A DNA stretch of 64,000 nucleotides from positions 1 through 64,000 of the forward strand of contig UCMW01000006.1 in assembly GCA_900473745.1 (NCBI GenBank). The letters are read 5' to 3'. Below are positions 15,027 to 24,684 of the stretch, in pieces. This DNA comes from Hyphomicrobiales bacterium. Lineage in GTDB: Bacteria; Pseudomonadota; Alphaproteobacteria; Rhizobiales; Rhizobiaceae. Both the position numbers and the translations under genes were made by a program. Each line of letters opens with the position of its first letter. The first letter of the stretch is position 1. Below the pieces are notes generated by a model. That model ran no database searches. It saw only the letters and a program-made list of their open reading frames with translations, and was not told the DNA's origin.

Positions 15027-17081
15027 TTGTCAGAAGGTTTGGAACGTCATGTTTCGCCTTGGCATGAGGGCGAACTCGCGCTGCAAAGAAGCGTAGGTGT
15101 CATCGATCAGATGGACGCAATCGGTCGAAGAGTGCTACGGAACTTCCTTCTCGATCAGCATCGCGAGTTCTTTCCCCTTTTGCCCTTTGTCGTGATTGGC
15201 GCCGTCGATCCTGAAGGCCTGCCCTGGGCGACCGTCCGGGCTGGCCGGCCAGGCTTTCTGACTTCGCCCGATCCCTCAACGCTAACAGTCGAAGCCGAAC
15301 GCGACTGGGCTGATCCGGCGGAAAGTGGGATGGAAGATGGAGACTCAGTCGGTCTGGTCGGTGTCGATCTAGTCACCCGGCGACGGAACCGCCTCAACGG
15401 CATGATTGGTCGGCAGGACGAGAGGCGCTTCGAGGTCGCTGTCGGTCAGAGTTTCGGCAACTGTCCGCGCTATATCCAGAGCCGATATTATGAATTCGTT
15501 CGGGATCCGGCGTTGAGGGCGTCGGGCACAGCTATCGTTACGGATGAGCTGAATGATAAGGCGTGCCGGATCATCTCCCGCGCCGACACATTCTTTGTCG
15601 CTTCCTATGTAGACCGGTCAGGGCAGGGCCGCCAGGTGGACGTATCGCATCGTGGCGGTCGTCCAGGATTCGTCCGCATTGATGGGGAGGGAGCACTGGC
15701 TGTTCCGGACTTCAACGGCAATCTGTTCTTTAACACGCTTGGCAATTTTCTCGTCAATCCCCGCGCCGGGCTGCTGTTCACCGACCACGATACGGGTGAC
15801 ATCCTACAGGTGAGCGGCAGAGTCGAAGTGATCCTGAATTCTGAGGAGATTGAGGCATTCCAGGGCGCGGAGCGGTTGTGGCGCGTCTTTCCAGAAAAGA
15901 TCGTCCTACGGCCGGACGCGCTGCCACTGCGCTGGACATTCGCCGAAAATGGATTCTCTCCCGACAGTCTGGCGACCGGAAGCTGGAAGGAAGCTGAGCA
16001 ACGTGCGGAGGCTGCGCGGAGAGCAAGGACCTGGCGCCGTCTGCGGGTCGAGAAGGTTGTCGCGGAAAGCGAGACGATACGGTCGATTTATCTCGAACCC
16101 GCAGATGGCAAGGCGCTGATTGCTCACAAGGCTGGCCAGCACCTTCCGATCCGGATTTCTGACGAAGGTAGCTTCGTGCGGCGCAGCTATACGATATCGA
16201 GTGCGCCATCGGACAAAGACTACCGGCTCAGTGTCAAGCGGGACGGCAAGGGCTCGCAGTTGCTGCATGGACTGCAGCCCGGAGACGAGATCGAGGCCAT
16301 GGCGCCGGGGGGTGGTTTTTTTATCGACGAAATGGAGCGACGCCGCCCTGCTGTGCTGCTAGCTGCCGGCATTGGCATCACACCGATGCTGTCCATGCTG
16401 CACCATGTCGTCAATGGAGGTGCCCGCACTGGCTATCGCCGGCCGATCTGGCTTTTCCGGTCTTCGCAGACGGTGTCTGAACGCGCCTTCGATGCGGAAA
16501 TCGGTGAGTTGGTTCGCTCGAGCGAAGGTAGCGTGCGTGAAGTCCGAGTTTTGAGCGCACCGCAGGCTCAGGATGAGGAAAAGTACGATGCTGTGGGACG
16601 CATCGACATCGACCTGCTGAAAGCGCGTCTGCCATTCGGCGACTTTGATTTTTACCTTTGTGGTCCGCCTGCGTTCATGCAGTCGTTGTATGACGGGCTT
16701 CGTGGACTGAACATCAGTGATGATCGTATCCATGCAGAAGCATTCGGACCATCGGCCCTGAAACGCGATCAGGACAGCAGTGAAACCGCCAAACGAGCTA
16801 TTCACGCTCCAGCTACCGATCCGGTAAAAGTCGTCTTCACGCGTTCTTCCAAGGAGGCCAGGTGGGAGCCGGGGAGCGGTACGCTGCTCGAACTGGCCGA
16901 ACAATGCGGGCTTTCTCCGTCTTACAGTTGCCGTGCTGGAAACTGCGGTGAATGCAGCGCCAAGGTCATTAAGGGTGGTGTGAGTTACCTGTCAGAGCCG
17001 GTCTATCCGGTGAAGGAAGGGCAGGGACTTCTCTGCTGTTCTGTTCCTGCGGAAGGTGGCGACCTGCAACTCGACATCTGA
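15027..17081 (+). CDS. Fusion: PNPOx-like flavin-split barrel + ferredoxin reductase + [2Fe-2S] ferredoxin
   Basis: 684-residue redox protein. Residues about 30-215 resemble pyridoxamine-phosphate-oxidase-like split barrels (FFPLLPFVVIGAVDPEGLPW, RRNRLNGMIG, FGNCPRYIQSR, NLFFNTLGNFLVNPRAGLLF). Residues about 335-430 are an FAD-binding domain (HLPIRISDEG, RRSYTISSAPSD), about 440-560 the NAD(P) domain (LLAAGIGITPMLSML, DFYLCGPPAFM), and about 595-684 a plant-type ferredoxin with CRAGNCGECSAKV and a late LLCCS cysteine, giving the C-x4-C-x2-C-xn-C cluster. The start is TTG at 15027 with a strong AAGGAGG five bases before it. A single chain could pass electrons NAD(P)H-FAD-FeS to the barrel or an outside acceptor. 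The substrate is unknown. Confidence 0.85.
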   Translation: MSEGLERHVSPWHEGELALQRSVGVIDQMDAIGRRVLRNFLLDQHREFFPLLPFVVIGAVDPEGLPWATVRAGRPGFLTSPDPSTLTVEAERDWADPAESGMEDGDSVGLVGVDLVTRRRNRLNGMIGRQDERRFEVAVGQSFGNCPRYIQSRYYEFVRDPALRASGTAIVTDELNDKACRIISRADTFFVASYVDRSGQGRQVDVSHRGGRPGFVRIDGEGALAVPDFNGNLFFNTLGNFLVNPRAGLLFTDHDTGDILQVSGRVEVILNSEEIEAFQGAERLWRVFPEKIVLRPDALPLRWTFAENGFSPDSLATGSWKEAEQRAEAARRARTWRRLRVEKVVAESETIRSIYLEPADGKALIAHKAGQHLPIRISDEGSFVRRSYTISSAPSDKDYRLSVKRDGKGSQLLHGLQPGDEIEAMAPGGGFFIDEMERRRPAVLLAAGIGITPMLSMLHHVVNGGARTGYRRPIWLFRSSQTVSERAFDAEIGELVRSSEGSVREVRVLSAPQAQDEEKYDAVGRIDIDLLKARLPFGDFDFYLCGPPAFMQSLYDGLRGLNISDDRIHAEAFGPSALKRDQDSSETAKRAIHAPATDPVKVVFTRSSKEARWEPGSGTLLELAEQCGLSPSYSCRAGNCGECSAKVIKGGVSYLSEPVYPVKEGQGLLCCSVPAEGGDLQLDI

Positions 17082-17390
17082 GACCTCACTGGCGATTTCT
17101 GGTGAGGCAGGCACCCAGCCGGCTTACTCCGCGCACGGTACGCAAATCCGGTGGTGGGGACGCCGCTGCAAGGTACCCTCGTCGGGCTCGGTATCAAGTG
17201 ATGATCCGACAGATTTCGCCCTGAGTTCCGAAACCTCCATGCTCCCGCAATCTTTGGTCTTACCGTCTGCTGAAAAGGCGGCCTGAATGTCGGCTTGGCC
17301 TTGCAGGTCGCGGGATCGTGCCATGAAACCTGCAGGAGATGCAGATGACTGTTCACTTCATTCCTTCAATTGGACTCGCTAGCGGTTGGA
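17082..17390. other. 309-bp spacer
   Basis: No gene recognised. Six-base inverted repeat CCTCAC ... GTGAGG at about 17084-17107, right after the fusion gene stop, may be a weak terminator. Positions 17235-17254 hold one copy of a short degenerate repeat also seen at 19684 and 49621. Confidence 0.4.
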
Positions 17391-19562
17391 ATGAATATGC
17401 CATCCATGAGCGATGTCGCGCGCGATATCATCATCGCGATAGCTATTCTGTTGCTTGTGGCTCAGCAAGGTCACTCTAAAGAGGAGGTGCCGATGACCTA
17501 TCCGGAAACCAAACAGGTTGATGTGATCGACAAGCACTTTGGTACCACGGTTGCAGACCCCTATCGTTGGTTGGAGAACAATATCCAAAAGGATCGAGCG
17601 GTCGCCCGATGGGTCGAGGCACAGAACGCCGCAACTAGCTGTTATCTTCGCAAGCTTCCCGGTCGCGACGTCTTCCGAGACCGCCTGACCGCATTGTTCG
17701 ACCATGAGCGCTTGACCAGCCCGCTCAAGCGAGGCGGGGACTACTTCTTCACTCGGAACCGGGGGCTCGACATGCAGCCAGTCCTCGTCGTCCGAGAGGG
17801 GGAGACAGGCTCTGAGCGCACGATCTTGGATCCCAATCAGTGGTCTGAAAACGGAACGAAAGCACTGGTCGTGTGGGCTCCGTCTTCAGACGGCAAGCTT
17901 CTGGCGTACGCAATCCAGGAAGACGGCTCTGATTGGCGTACCATCCGTGTTCTTGACGTGCGAAGTGGCCAGGTTCTCGCCGACGAAATTTCCCGGGCTC
18001 GCTTTACCACGATTGCCTGGGCGGGAGATGGCTCGGGCTTTTTCTACGCCCGTAGCCCTGAGCCACGGACAAATGGCCGTCAAGACTCACAAATCTCTGA
18101 CCATGACGTCTACTTCCATCGGCTCGGTACCAAGCAATCTGAAGACAGACTCGTCGGTGTTTCAACGCCCGAGAACCCGCTTCTCCACACCGTCGATGTT
18201 ACTGCAGATGGGCGGTACCTGATCATCTACTCGACGGCGCTGACCGGCGGAAACGCACTCTCGGTGGTGGACTTATCTGAACCCAATTGGGAGGTGAGGC
18301 CCGTCGTTGAACGCTTTGACCATCTCTCGACTGTTGTCGGTAACATCGGAACGAAGCTTTATGTCCTGACGCGTCAGGGGGCCGAGTGGGGCAAGATCGT
18401 TACCGTTGATCTGGCCGACAAAGATCTAGTCTTCACCGCACTTATTGAAGAGAAACCCAAGGCGCTCCTAACCCTGGCCTCTATACTCGGCGATAGGCTT
18501 CTGTTGTCTTACATGGTCGATGCAAGGATTGAAGTTGAGCGATATGAACTCGATGGAAAACCCGATGGTGCTGTAAATCTGCCGGACATCGGCAGCGCGG
18601 GGACCTTTCATGGTCGCCACGGCGACAACGAAGCGTTCTTCACCTTTACCAGCTACGGGACCCCAAAAACCGTTTACCGCTACGATGTCTCCAGCAACGA
18701 AACTACCTTATGGGCTAAAGCCGATGGTTCGTTTGGTATTCACGGTCAGCCTGATGACATTGAGGTAAAGCAACGTTTCTACAGCGCCAAAGACGGAACC
18801 CACATCCCGATATCGATCATTCGGCGCGCTGGATCAAAAGCAGCGGCGCCGACCATGCTGACCGCCTACGGAGGCTTTGGTATTCCATTGCTACCGGCCT
18901 ACTCGCCCGCTGCCATCGCTTGGGTTGAGCAAGGTGGTGTCTATGCCGTTGCGAATATTCGCGGTGGAGGAGAGTACGGGAAGGCCTGGCATGATGCTGG
19001 CAAGGGTCAATCAAAACAGACGGTCTTTGATGATTTCATTGCTGCTGCCGAGTTTCTGAAGCGTGAGGGCGTCACCACCGCAGGCGGGCTGGCCATTCAC
19101 GGCGAGTCGCATGGAGGTATGCTTGTCGGCGCGGTGACCAATCAGCGTCCCGATTTGTTTAAGGTCTCTCTCCCTGGCGTTGGCGTGATGGATATGTTGC
19201 GCTTCGATCGCTTCACTGGTGGCAAGCTGTGGATCTCAGAATTTGGGGATCCGTCAGACGAGAAGAGCTTCAAAAACCTCCGGTCCTACTCGCCGCTTCA
19301 CAACACAAAGACTGGGATCGATTATCCCGCCGTCCTCGTTACGACAGCCGATACCGACGACCGGGTCGTTCCGGCACATTCCCTAAAATACCTTGCAACG
19401 CTGCAGGCTGCACAGATTGGGCATAAACCAAGGTTCCTCAGGGTGGAGCAAAACGCTGGGCATGGAGACGGTTCGCCAACTGAAAAGATCATCGAGGAAT
19501 ATGCGGACAGGTGGTCATTTGCCGCTCATTGGACTGGTCTTCAGGTGACCGCCTTGCCATGA
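17391..19562 (+). CDS. Prolyl oligopeptidase (S9A) family serine peptidase
   Basis: About 723 residues. It has an N-terminal seven-blade propeller region starting YPETKQVDVIDKHFGTTVAD-PYRWLENN and a C-terminal alpha/beta-hydrolase domain. The catalytic Ser lies in GESHGGM, the Asp in TADTDDRVVP and the His in NAGHGDGSP; the glycine-rich AYGGFGIP and NIRGGGEYG segments are the usual S9 pattern. The first 40 codons encode IIIAIAILLLVAQQG, a possible export signal, so the enzyme may be periplasmic. However ATG 17493 (MTYPETKQ) has a much better ribosome site, GAGGAGG, and would give a cytosolic form; upstream TTG 17370 is also open. It cleaves short proline-containing peptides if it behaves like the family. 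Confidence 0.87.
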   Translation: MNMPSMSDVARDIIIAIAILLLVAQQGHSKEEVPMTYPETKQVDVIDKHFGTTVADPYRWLENNIQKDRAVARWVEAQNAATSCYLRKLPGRDVFRDRLTALFDHERLTSPLKRGGDYFFTRNRGLDMQPVLVVREGETGSERTILDPNQWSENGTKALVVWAPSSDGKLLAYAIQEDGSDWRTIRVLDVRSGQVLADEISRARFTTIAWAGDGSGFFYARSPEPRTNGRQDSQISDHDVYFHRLGTKQSEDRLVGVSTPENPLLHTVDVTADGRYLIIYSTALTGGNALSVVDLSEPNWEVRPVVERFDHLSTVVGNIGTKLYVLTRQGAEWGKIVTVDLADKDLVFTALIEEKPKALLTLASILGDRLLLSYMVDARIEVERYELDGKPDGAVNLPDIGSAGTFHGRHGDNEAFFTFTSYGTPKTVYRYDVSSNETTLWAKADGSFGIHGQPDDIEVKQRFYSAKDGTHIPISIIRRAGSKAAAPTMLTAYGGFGIPLLPAYSPAAIAWVEQGGVYAVANIRGGGEYGKAWHDAGKGQSKQTVFDDFIAAAEFLKREGVTTAGGLAIHGESHGGMLVGAVTNQRPDLFKVSLPGVGVMDMLRFDRFTGGKLWISEFGDPSDEKSFKNLRSYSPLHNTKTGIDYPAVLVTTADTDDRVVPAHSLKYLATLQAAQIGHKPRFLRVEQNAGHGDGSPTEKIIEEYADRWSFAAHWTGLQVTALP

Positions 19563-19778
19563 CGCCCGTCCATTCGCCGGAACCTAAGCGTGGATGCCGC
19601 GATGGAAGGGATGTGGCAAAGGTGCCCATAAGACCGCTCAGGTAAAATCGTTCGACGTGGGTAAGCTCGACTAGGCCTGACCACTCCATGTTCCTGCAAT
19701 CTTCGACCGTATCGTCGGTATCGGCGTCAGATCTCAGGGTTTCCAGAGGTCGAGACGTCGAGCAACCGAGGTATACAA

Positions 19779-20012
19779 ATGTTCTATCAATCTCTCACAC
19801 GCAGCACTTCCACGATCGCAAGGATCAGTCTGGTAACTTTTCTAGGCGCTGCGGCGGCAGGGTGTGTGTCCGATAGTGGATCCATGGAAAACGCGTACAG
19901 GGCCAATCTTGCCAGCGAGACAGCCCTCAACGCTCAGATCATCAGCGATCGCGCCCGAGATCAGCGCTGCCGGCGTGATCCGGGCCGTCGAGAATGCGGT
20001 CCACGCTACTAA
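19779..20012 (+). CDS. Small lipoprotein of unknown function
   Basis: 77 residues. A signal segment RISLVTFLGAAAAGC ends in a clear lipobox (A-A-G-C), so the mature protein would start at Cys28 and be lipid-anchored. The rest is short and polar with a Cys near the end (DQRCRRDPGRRECGPRY). A strong hairpin terminator begins 7 bp after the stop, which supports a real transcribed unit. No known family recognised; small rhizobial lipoproteins of this kind are common. Confidence 0.6.
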   Translation: MFYQSLTRSTSTIARISLVTFLGAAAAGCVSDSGSMENAYRANLASETALNAQIISDRARDQRCRRDPGRRECGPRY

Positions 20013-20018
20013 CCCGAC

Positions 20019-20067
20019 ACGAGATCACCGGCGAGCATTGTCGTTCCAAGCCGCGTGGTGATCTCGT
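20019..20067 (+). terminator. Terminator after the lipoprotein gene
   Basis: Perfect 11-bp stem ACGAGATCACC / GGTGATCTCGT with a 27-nt loop, followed by TTTCC, starting 7 bases after the lipoprotein stop. Confidence 0.65.
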
Positions 20068-20249
20068 TTCCTACGCTTTGGCTACTGTACACCGCAATTT
20101 TGTGGGCCCACTGCGGCTCTTGTTTCGCGGCTTGATTGAGAATGCTCTCAACAGGCATGGGCCTTCCGCGGTTGTTGGGATGAGTTCGGTGATATTAGGC
20201 CCAACGCATGGAGCTGCTTCCATGTGACCACCGAGCTGGGTGATTGTCT

Positions 20250-21566
20250 TTATGCTCCAAGGAGCTCAACGCGGATCAGGGCTCCGCCGCTCGCGCCTTC
20301 GAAGATATATATCTGACCATGGTGTCTAGCTATGACCTCTTTCACAAGGTTCAGGCCAAGACCGGTTCCCGTCTGGCGTGGACGCAGTCGGTGAAATGGC
20401 TCAAAAACACGCTCGCGCTCCTCAGGGGGGATGCCGGGGCCGTCATCTTCGACCTCGAATGCATGCTTGTTGACTCGCACGACAACCGATTGCCCACCAT
20501 GCTCCATCGCATTTTGAATGAGGTTCGTGACCACCCGCTCAAGTGCGGCGGAATCTCCATAACACACTCCACCTTGCACCACCTGCACCTCGAGCGATCC
20601 GCCTTTGAAGATGACGATGGGCGCCAGTTCTGCGGCTACCTGTCGAACGAGGGATGGAAGGTCGAGCAATTCAAAGTGCGTGTCGTTGTTTAGTCGCTCA
20701 AGGTCGAGAAGCTGCTCGGTCAGGGTTGCCAGGCGGTACACGTCCTCACTCAGTTCCAGAACCGGGCGGGATTCTGAGCTCTCGATCTTACTTCGCAGGA
20801 TCGCAAGGGGTGTGCGCAGTTCATGCGCTGCCGAAGCGATGAAGCGCCGCTGACGCTCATATCCATCGTCGAGCCGCGTGAGCGCTCGATTAACAGCAGT
20901 GATCAGGGGCAAGATTTCCCGCGGGACATCATGAGTGTTCAGTCGGCGACCCCGGCTGCTGACATCAATTTTCTCAGCTTCACGCGCCACCCGAAACACA
21001 CCGCCGAGTGAATGCTTCACTATCCAAGGCGTTACAATCAGCGATGTGAGAGCCAGCATCAGGAAAATGGGAATTGCGATGGTGTTGGTAGCCATCAACA
21101 CAATAAAGCTGAGCTCTGACAGTGCCCCATGGCCGAGGATTGTAAGCTCGCCAATATCGGTCCGTTCCCTGCGAACCACAGCCGCCAGCTCGTATGGAGG
21201 AGTGCGGTCCCGCATATGAGCATAAGAGAGACCACTCAGCCGACCGACAAATGACTGATAGAACGGTGGGATCTCTCCAAACGTCACGTTTTTGTGTTGG
21301 CTGTCTTCCGCCACGAACCAAAGAGTAGGGGTTTCAGTGCGCATCTGCTCAAGCTCGGGCGTCATCTTCACATTGAGCCGGCCGGTCTTGTCTCGCTCTA
21401 TGGCGCGAGCGATCACCGACGTGATCTGCTCATCGGTATACGGGCCGCCACTGTCGATCCGGAGTGCAATGGAGACCAGAACTGCAAAGGCGACAATCAG
21501 GGTCGCAAAGTGAAACACCAGCGGGTAGACAATCAGTGCTCGCTTGAGTGACCTCGGCTTCTTCAC
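20250..21566 (-). CDS. Two-component sensor histidine kinase (OmpR-partner class)
   Basis: 438 residues in the inner membrane. A first membrane helix (about 12-34), a periplasmic loop of about 130 residues, a second helix (about 165-190), then a HAMP-like linker. The dimerisation/phosphorylation domain is RRFIASAAHELRTPLAILRS with the phosphoacceptor His, and the ATPase part shows N-box NLIQNAMEHG, G1 DDGPGIP and G2 TGLGLNLVK. The start codon overlaps the stop of the response-regulator gene by four bases (ATGA), so the pair is translated together. The signal is not readable from the periplasmic part. Confidence 0.9.
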   Translation of the reverse strand: MKKPRSLKRALIVYPLVFHFATLIVAFAVLVSIALRIDSGGPYTDEQITSVIARAIERDKTGRLNVKMTPELEQMRTETPTLWFVAEDSQHKNVTFGEIPPFYQSFVGRLSGLSYAHMRDRTPPYELAAVVRRERTDIGELTILGHGALSELSFIVLMATNTIAIPIFLMLALTSLIVTPWIVKHSLGGVFRVAREAEKIDVSSRGRRLNTHDVPREILPLITAVNRALTRLDDGYERQRRFIASAAHELRTPLAILRSKIESSESRPVLELSEDVYRLATLTEQLLDLERLNNDTHFELLDLPSLVRQVAAELAPIVIFKGGSLEVQVVQGGVCYGDSAALERVVTNLIQNAMEHGGQSVVVRVNKHAFEVEDDGPGIPPEERERVFEPFHRLRPRQTGTGLGLNLVKEVIARHHGQIYIFEGASGGALIRVELLGA

Positions 21567-22237
21567 GCTTTCTCACGGAGCAGATATCCGACCCCTCTGA
21601 TCGCGTGGATTTCAATACCTGCGTCCGAACCTCGCAGTCGTCGACGCAGCCGCGATATGTGCGAGTCCAAAGTGTTCGACTGAATTTCGTCATCAAAAGC
21701 AAATACAGCCTGTTCCAGGGACTCACGCAGGACCGTCCTGCCGCGGCGCTTTATAAGAGTTGCCAGCACCCGCAGTTCACGGCGCGGAAGATCGATGCGT
21801 GCGCCCTTCACTTTGACCTCCTCATTGGACAAGTCGAAAACAACGGATCCAGCCCTGATCTCCTCGCCTTGCAACTCAGCCGGGCGGCGACGAACCGCCC
21901 TTATGCGGGCAAGCATTTCATCTATGGAGAAGGGCTTCACCAGATAGTCATCGGCGCCTTCGTCAAGCCCCGCCACACGGTCTTCGACGGCACCCCGCGC
22001 GCTGAGGACAATGATATGAATTCCGGGATTGCGGAGGCGCAGATCAGGCACGAGGGCCAGGCCCTCGCCGTCCGGCAACGTCCTGTCAAGGAGAACGAGA
22101 TCAAACTCAGCCATTGCCGCCGCTTCGCGTGCTTCGGCCACGCCGCCTACCTGATCAACGATAAAACGCTCCTTGCGCAAGACGAATGACAAAGTGTCGG
22201 CAAGCCGAACCTCGTCTTCAACCAGGAGTACTCTCAT
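21563..22237 (-). CDS. OmpR/PhoB-family response regulator
   Basis: 224 residues. Receiver domain (1-115) with acidic pair VEDEVRLADTL, phosphorylation Asp in FDLVLLDRTLPDGEG, the switch Ser in IIVLSARG and Lys in DYLVKPFSIDE. The C-terminal winged helix has DLPRRELRVLATLIKRRGRT and NTLDSHISRLRRRLRG followed by IHAIRGVGYLL. First gene of the two-gene operon with the kinase. The order regulator-kinase and the receptor layout resemble QseBC/PmrAB-type systems, but the target genes are unknown. Confidence 0.93.
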   Translation of the reverse strand: MRVLLVEDEVRLADTLSFVLRKERFIVDQVGGVAEAREAAAMAEFDLVLLDRTLPDGEGLALVPDLRLRNPGIHIIVLSARGAVEDRVAGLDEGADDYLVKPFSIDEMLARIRAVRRRPAELQGEEIRAGSVVFDLSNEEVKVKGARIDLPRRELRVLATLIKRRGRTVLRESLEQAVFAFDDEIQSNTLDSHISRLRRRLRGSDAGIEIHAIRGVGYLLREKA

Positions 22238-22398
22238 GAAAAATCCTCCGTAAACGTCCTATGTGATGCGCCCAGTAAACCAGCTCCGCCCAATAGAGTT
22301 TCAGGGCTGTTCTTAGGAGTCCGTCGAGCGCGCAGGTTCAGCGGATGAGTGGCGTCTAAGGGATGAAGACAACTTAGTTGCCTGTGCCAGCCTCTGGC

Positions 22399-23406
22399 TC
22401 AACCTGATGACAGACACTCGCGGACAAACCGCATCATCTCTCGAGCAAGCTCTTCGTCTTCTGGCGCGGCGCCAAAGCCGTCATGCGGCATGGCCTCGAA
22501 GACATGCAGTTCTGCCGTGGCGCCTGCCTGGCGGAGCGCCCGGTGCAACCGTACTGCGTTCGACAGAAGCAGTTCGCGTGTCCCGCTCTGAATGAATATC
22601 GGCGGGAAGTCTTTCTTGAACTGTCCGAAGAGAGGAGAGATATAGGGATGGCTCAGATCGGCCCCGTTGGCATAGAGCGGATTTGCCCGCATCAACGAGT
22701 TTGGAAGTTTGACGTCCCACGTCCTGTTGGTCTGAAAGCTATAACCTGACTCCGTCAGGTCGATTTCAGGGGAAAGCAACACAATCGCACCGGGTAAGTC
22801 CAGCCCTTCATCCTGTGCGCGCAGCACTATCGCCAGCGCCAGATTGCCACCCGCAGATCGTCCACCGATGACAATGCGCTCAGCGCCGAACGTGTCCACT
22901 GCATGTTTGCAGACGCACATGCTGTCATCTAGAGCGGCCGGATAGGGGAAGTCAGGCGGCATTCTGTAGTCCACACCGTAACACTGTATCCCATGTCGCT
23001 GCGCAGCCACGCGCGCGCCCTCTCGGCATGCTTCACCGCCTCCAAAGACGAGCGCTCCACCATGCAAGTCGATATAGACGCAATCCGCTCGCTCGAGATG
23101 GAGTGGTCTGGCCAGATACACGGCAGCAGAGCCGATGGACTCCGTGGTGATTTCGACATTTTTTGCAAAATCTTGTTGGGAAACTGCGCCTGCGTAGTTC
23201 GCATCCACGGCTGCCTTGAGTTTACGCCATGCTTCATGGTCGTCTGTGGGAGGCATTGGGTACAACGCGTTAATCGGCACCCCGTCATCTCGAACGGCGT
23301 TGTGAAGCCGTTGCCGTGCCTCCTCACTGATTGAGCTTGGGACTGGCACGCGACGCTGGTCAATCTTCACCGAGTTGAACTCAAAGTCGGTTTTGCAATG
23401 CGCCAT
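22399..23406 (-). CDS. Alpha/beta hydrolase, hormone-sensitive-lipase (Aes-like) family
   Basis: 335-residue carboxylesterase. The oxyanion-hole motif is DLHGGALVFGGG and the nucleophile motif is IGGRSAGGNLAL; the acid and His appear in the C-terminal parts (FPPIFIQSGTRELLLS, HVFEAMPHDGFG). The N-terminal cap (EARQRLHNAVRDDGVPINAL) is the usual length. Members hydrolyse short-chain esters. The first ATG at 23406 has GGA in front. It is monocistronic by spacing, between the two-component operon and another hydrolase, with no obvious regulator of its own. Confidence 0.87.
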   Translation of the reverse strand: MAHCKTDFEFNSVKIDQRRVPVPSSISEEARQRLHNAVRDDGVPINALYPMPPTDDHEAWRKLKAAVDANYAGAVSQQDFAKNVEITTESIGSAAVYLARPLHLERADCVYIDLHGGALVFGGGEACREGARVAAQRHGIQCYGVDYRMPPDFPYPAALDDSMCVCKHAVDTFGAERIVIGGRSAGGNLALAIVLRAQDEGLDLPGAIVLLSPEIDLTESGYSFQTNRTWDVKLPNSLMRANPLYANGADLSHPYISPLFGQFKKDFPPIFIQSGTRELLLSNAVRLHRALRQAGATAELHVFEAMPHDGFGAAPEDEELAREMMRFVRECLSSG

Positions 23407-23670
23407 GATGGTTCCAGATGATACTGTTTGTCAGTTCCATGTCCTGCCAGCAGCGTCGGGCGAAACTTGGGCCACCTAGCGTGTTTTCCAGATTGACGGT
23501 GGATGAATACAACGTCCGACGCGCCACTTGCCCGACACTACATCGCGAGCGGTGCAGGTGGCTTGGCCAAGGTGCGTGGCGATATGGAGGGGATAGCCGG
23601 CAACTGCTATTGGCAGGATAGTGTCTGTGGTCGGCAATCGTTTCGTCGTCTAGGATCTATGGCTTCGCTC

Positions 23671-24609
23671 TCAGTGAGATTTTATGAAGGCGCGTATGGT
23701 CTCCACCACTTCCGGCACCAACGGCAAATTATCATCTAGATAGGTCGCGATGTTGGCGTTTCGGTCCCCTGAGGTGACCCGCTTCAGGACATGATTGGTA
23801 TCCGCAAGCATGACCAATGTGGAACTTGGCGCGGCATCCTTCAGTCGCTCGGCATCCGCAACGGGTACCTGAATGTCACGTTGACCTTGGACAATAAGGA
23901 TTGGCTTGTCGATCTTGCGCGCCAAGTCCGCAGGGTCTAGCGAGAATGCGCTGATCAGAAATCCTTGCACTTTGGCACTGAAAAGTGGAGCAAGTTCTGG
24001 CGGAACCTTCGCCTCATCCATACGCCGCCCCGCCGATAACTCATCGATCACATAATCAGCCGCAGCTATTAGCGGCGCGGTGGCTTGATTGGCGCGCAGC
24101 TGTTCCTTGAGGATGTCTCCGAGAGGTCTGCCTGGCGTTGCAACAAGGATTAAGCCGGCGACATTCTCCAGTACCGCAGCGGCTGCCAATGCCACCAAGC
24201 CGCCCTCGCTATGCCCAAGCAGCCAGACGCGCTCAGCTCCAGTTCGAGAACGGATTACTTCAATCCAGGCACTTGTATCTCGAACATAGTCGTCGATTGT
24301 CACTCCGTTTGGATCGTCCACGGCAGCCTGACTGCCGTACATACCTCGCTTGTCGATACGGACGCTGCCAATTCCGAGTCCAGCTAGGCCTTCGGCCAGC
24401 GATCGGTAGGGTGCCGCGCGAACCCCTTGCGGATTGTTGCCGTCCCGATCTGTCGGGCCAGAGCCAGGTATCATCAGCACGGTCGGCGCATCATTCGTTG
24501 GATGAACCATCGTTCCGCTCAGCGGGCCACAGGGGCCCGGCGCTTCAACCTCGGTCACCTGTTCTTGGGTGCTAGAGGCAATTCTTGCCTCGATCATTGC
24601 AGATATCAT
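23671..24609 (-). CDS. Alpha/beta hydrolase (serine aminopeptidase / acyl-hydrolase-like)
   Basis: About 312 residues from ATG 24609, which has AAGAGGGA in front; an upstream in-frame extension to 24669 is less likely. Motifs: VLMIPGSGPTDRDGNN (oxyanion region with the G-S-G-P-T-D-R-D-G signature), VRIDKRGMYGS, nucleophile LLGHSEGGLVAL, acid ILIVQGQRDIQVP and His in ADTNHVLK. The G-S-G-P-T-D-R-D-G pattern is that of the YitV/BAAT-like hydrolases seen near other secreted hydrolases. It is followed upstream on the same strand by the exported AhpD-like gene with a 75-bp gap, so they may form one transcript. Substrate unknown. Confidence 0.83.
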   Translation of the reverse strand: MISAMIEARIASSTQEQVTEVEAPGPCGPLSGTMVHPTNDAPTVLMIPGSGPTDRDGNNPQGVRAAPYRSLAEGLAGLGIGSVRIDKRGMYGSQAAVDDPNGVTIDDYVRDTSAWIEVIRSRTGAERVWLLGHSEGGLVALAAAAVLENVAGLILVATPGRPLGDILKEQLRANQATAPLIAAADYVIDELSAGRRMDEAKVPPELAPLFSAKVQGFLISAFSLDPADLARKIDKPILIVQGQRDIQVPVADAERLKDAAPSSTLVMLADTNHVLKRVTSGDRNANIATYLDDNLPLVPEVVETIRAFIKSH

Positions 24610-24684
24610 TTGTTCCCTCTTGGTAATGAACGCCCCCGTAGTTGTTGACGACCTCACGTGGCATTTCAAAGGTGCAACGGCGAT

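Noticed and set aside
19578..19600. GGAAC-N16-CGAT as an EcfG promoter for the lipoprotein
   Set aside because: The -10 lacks GTT and the gene is almost 200 bp away.
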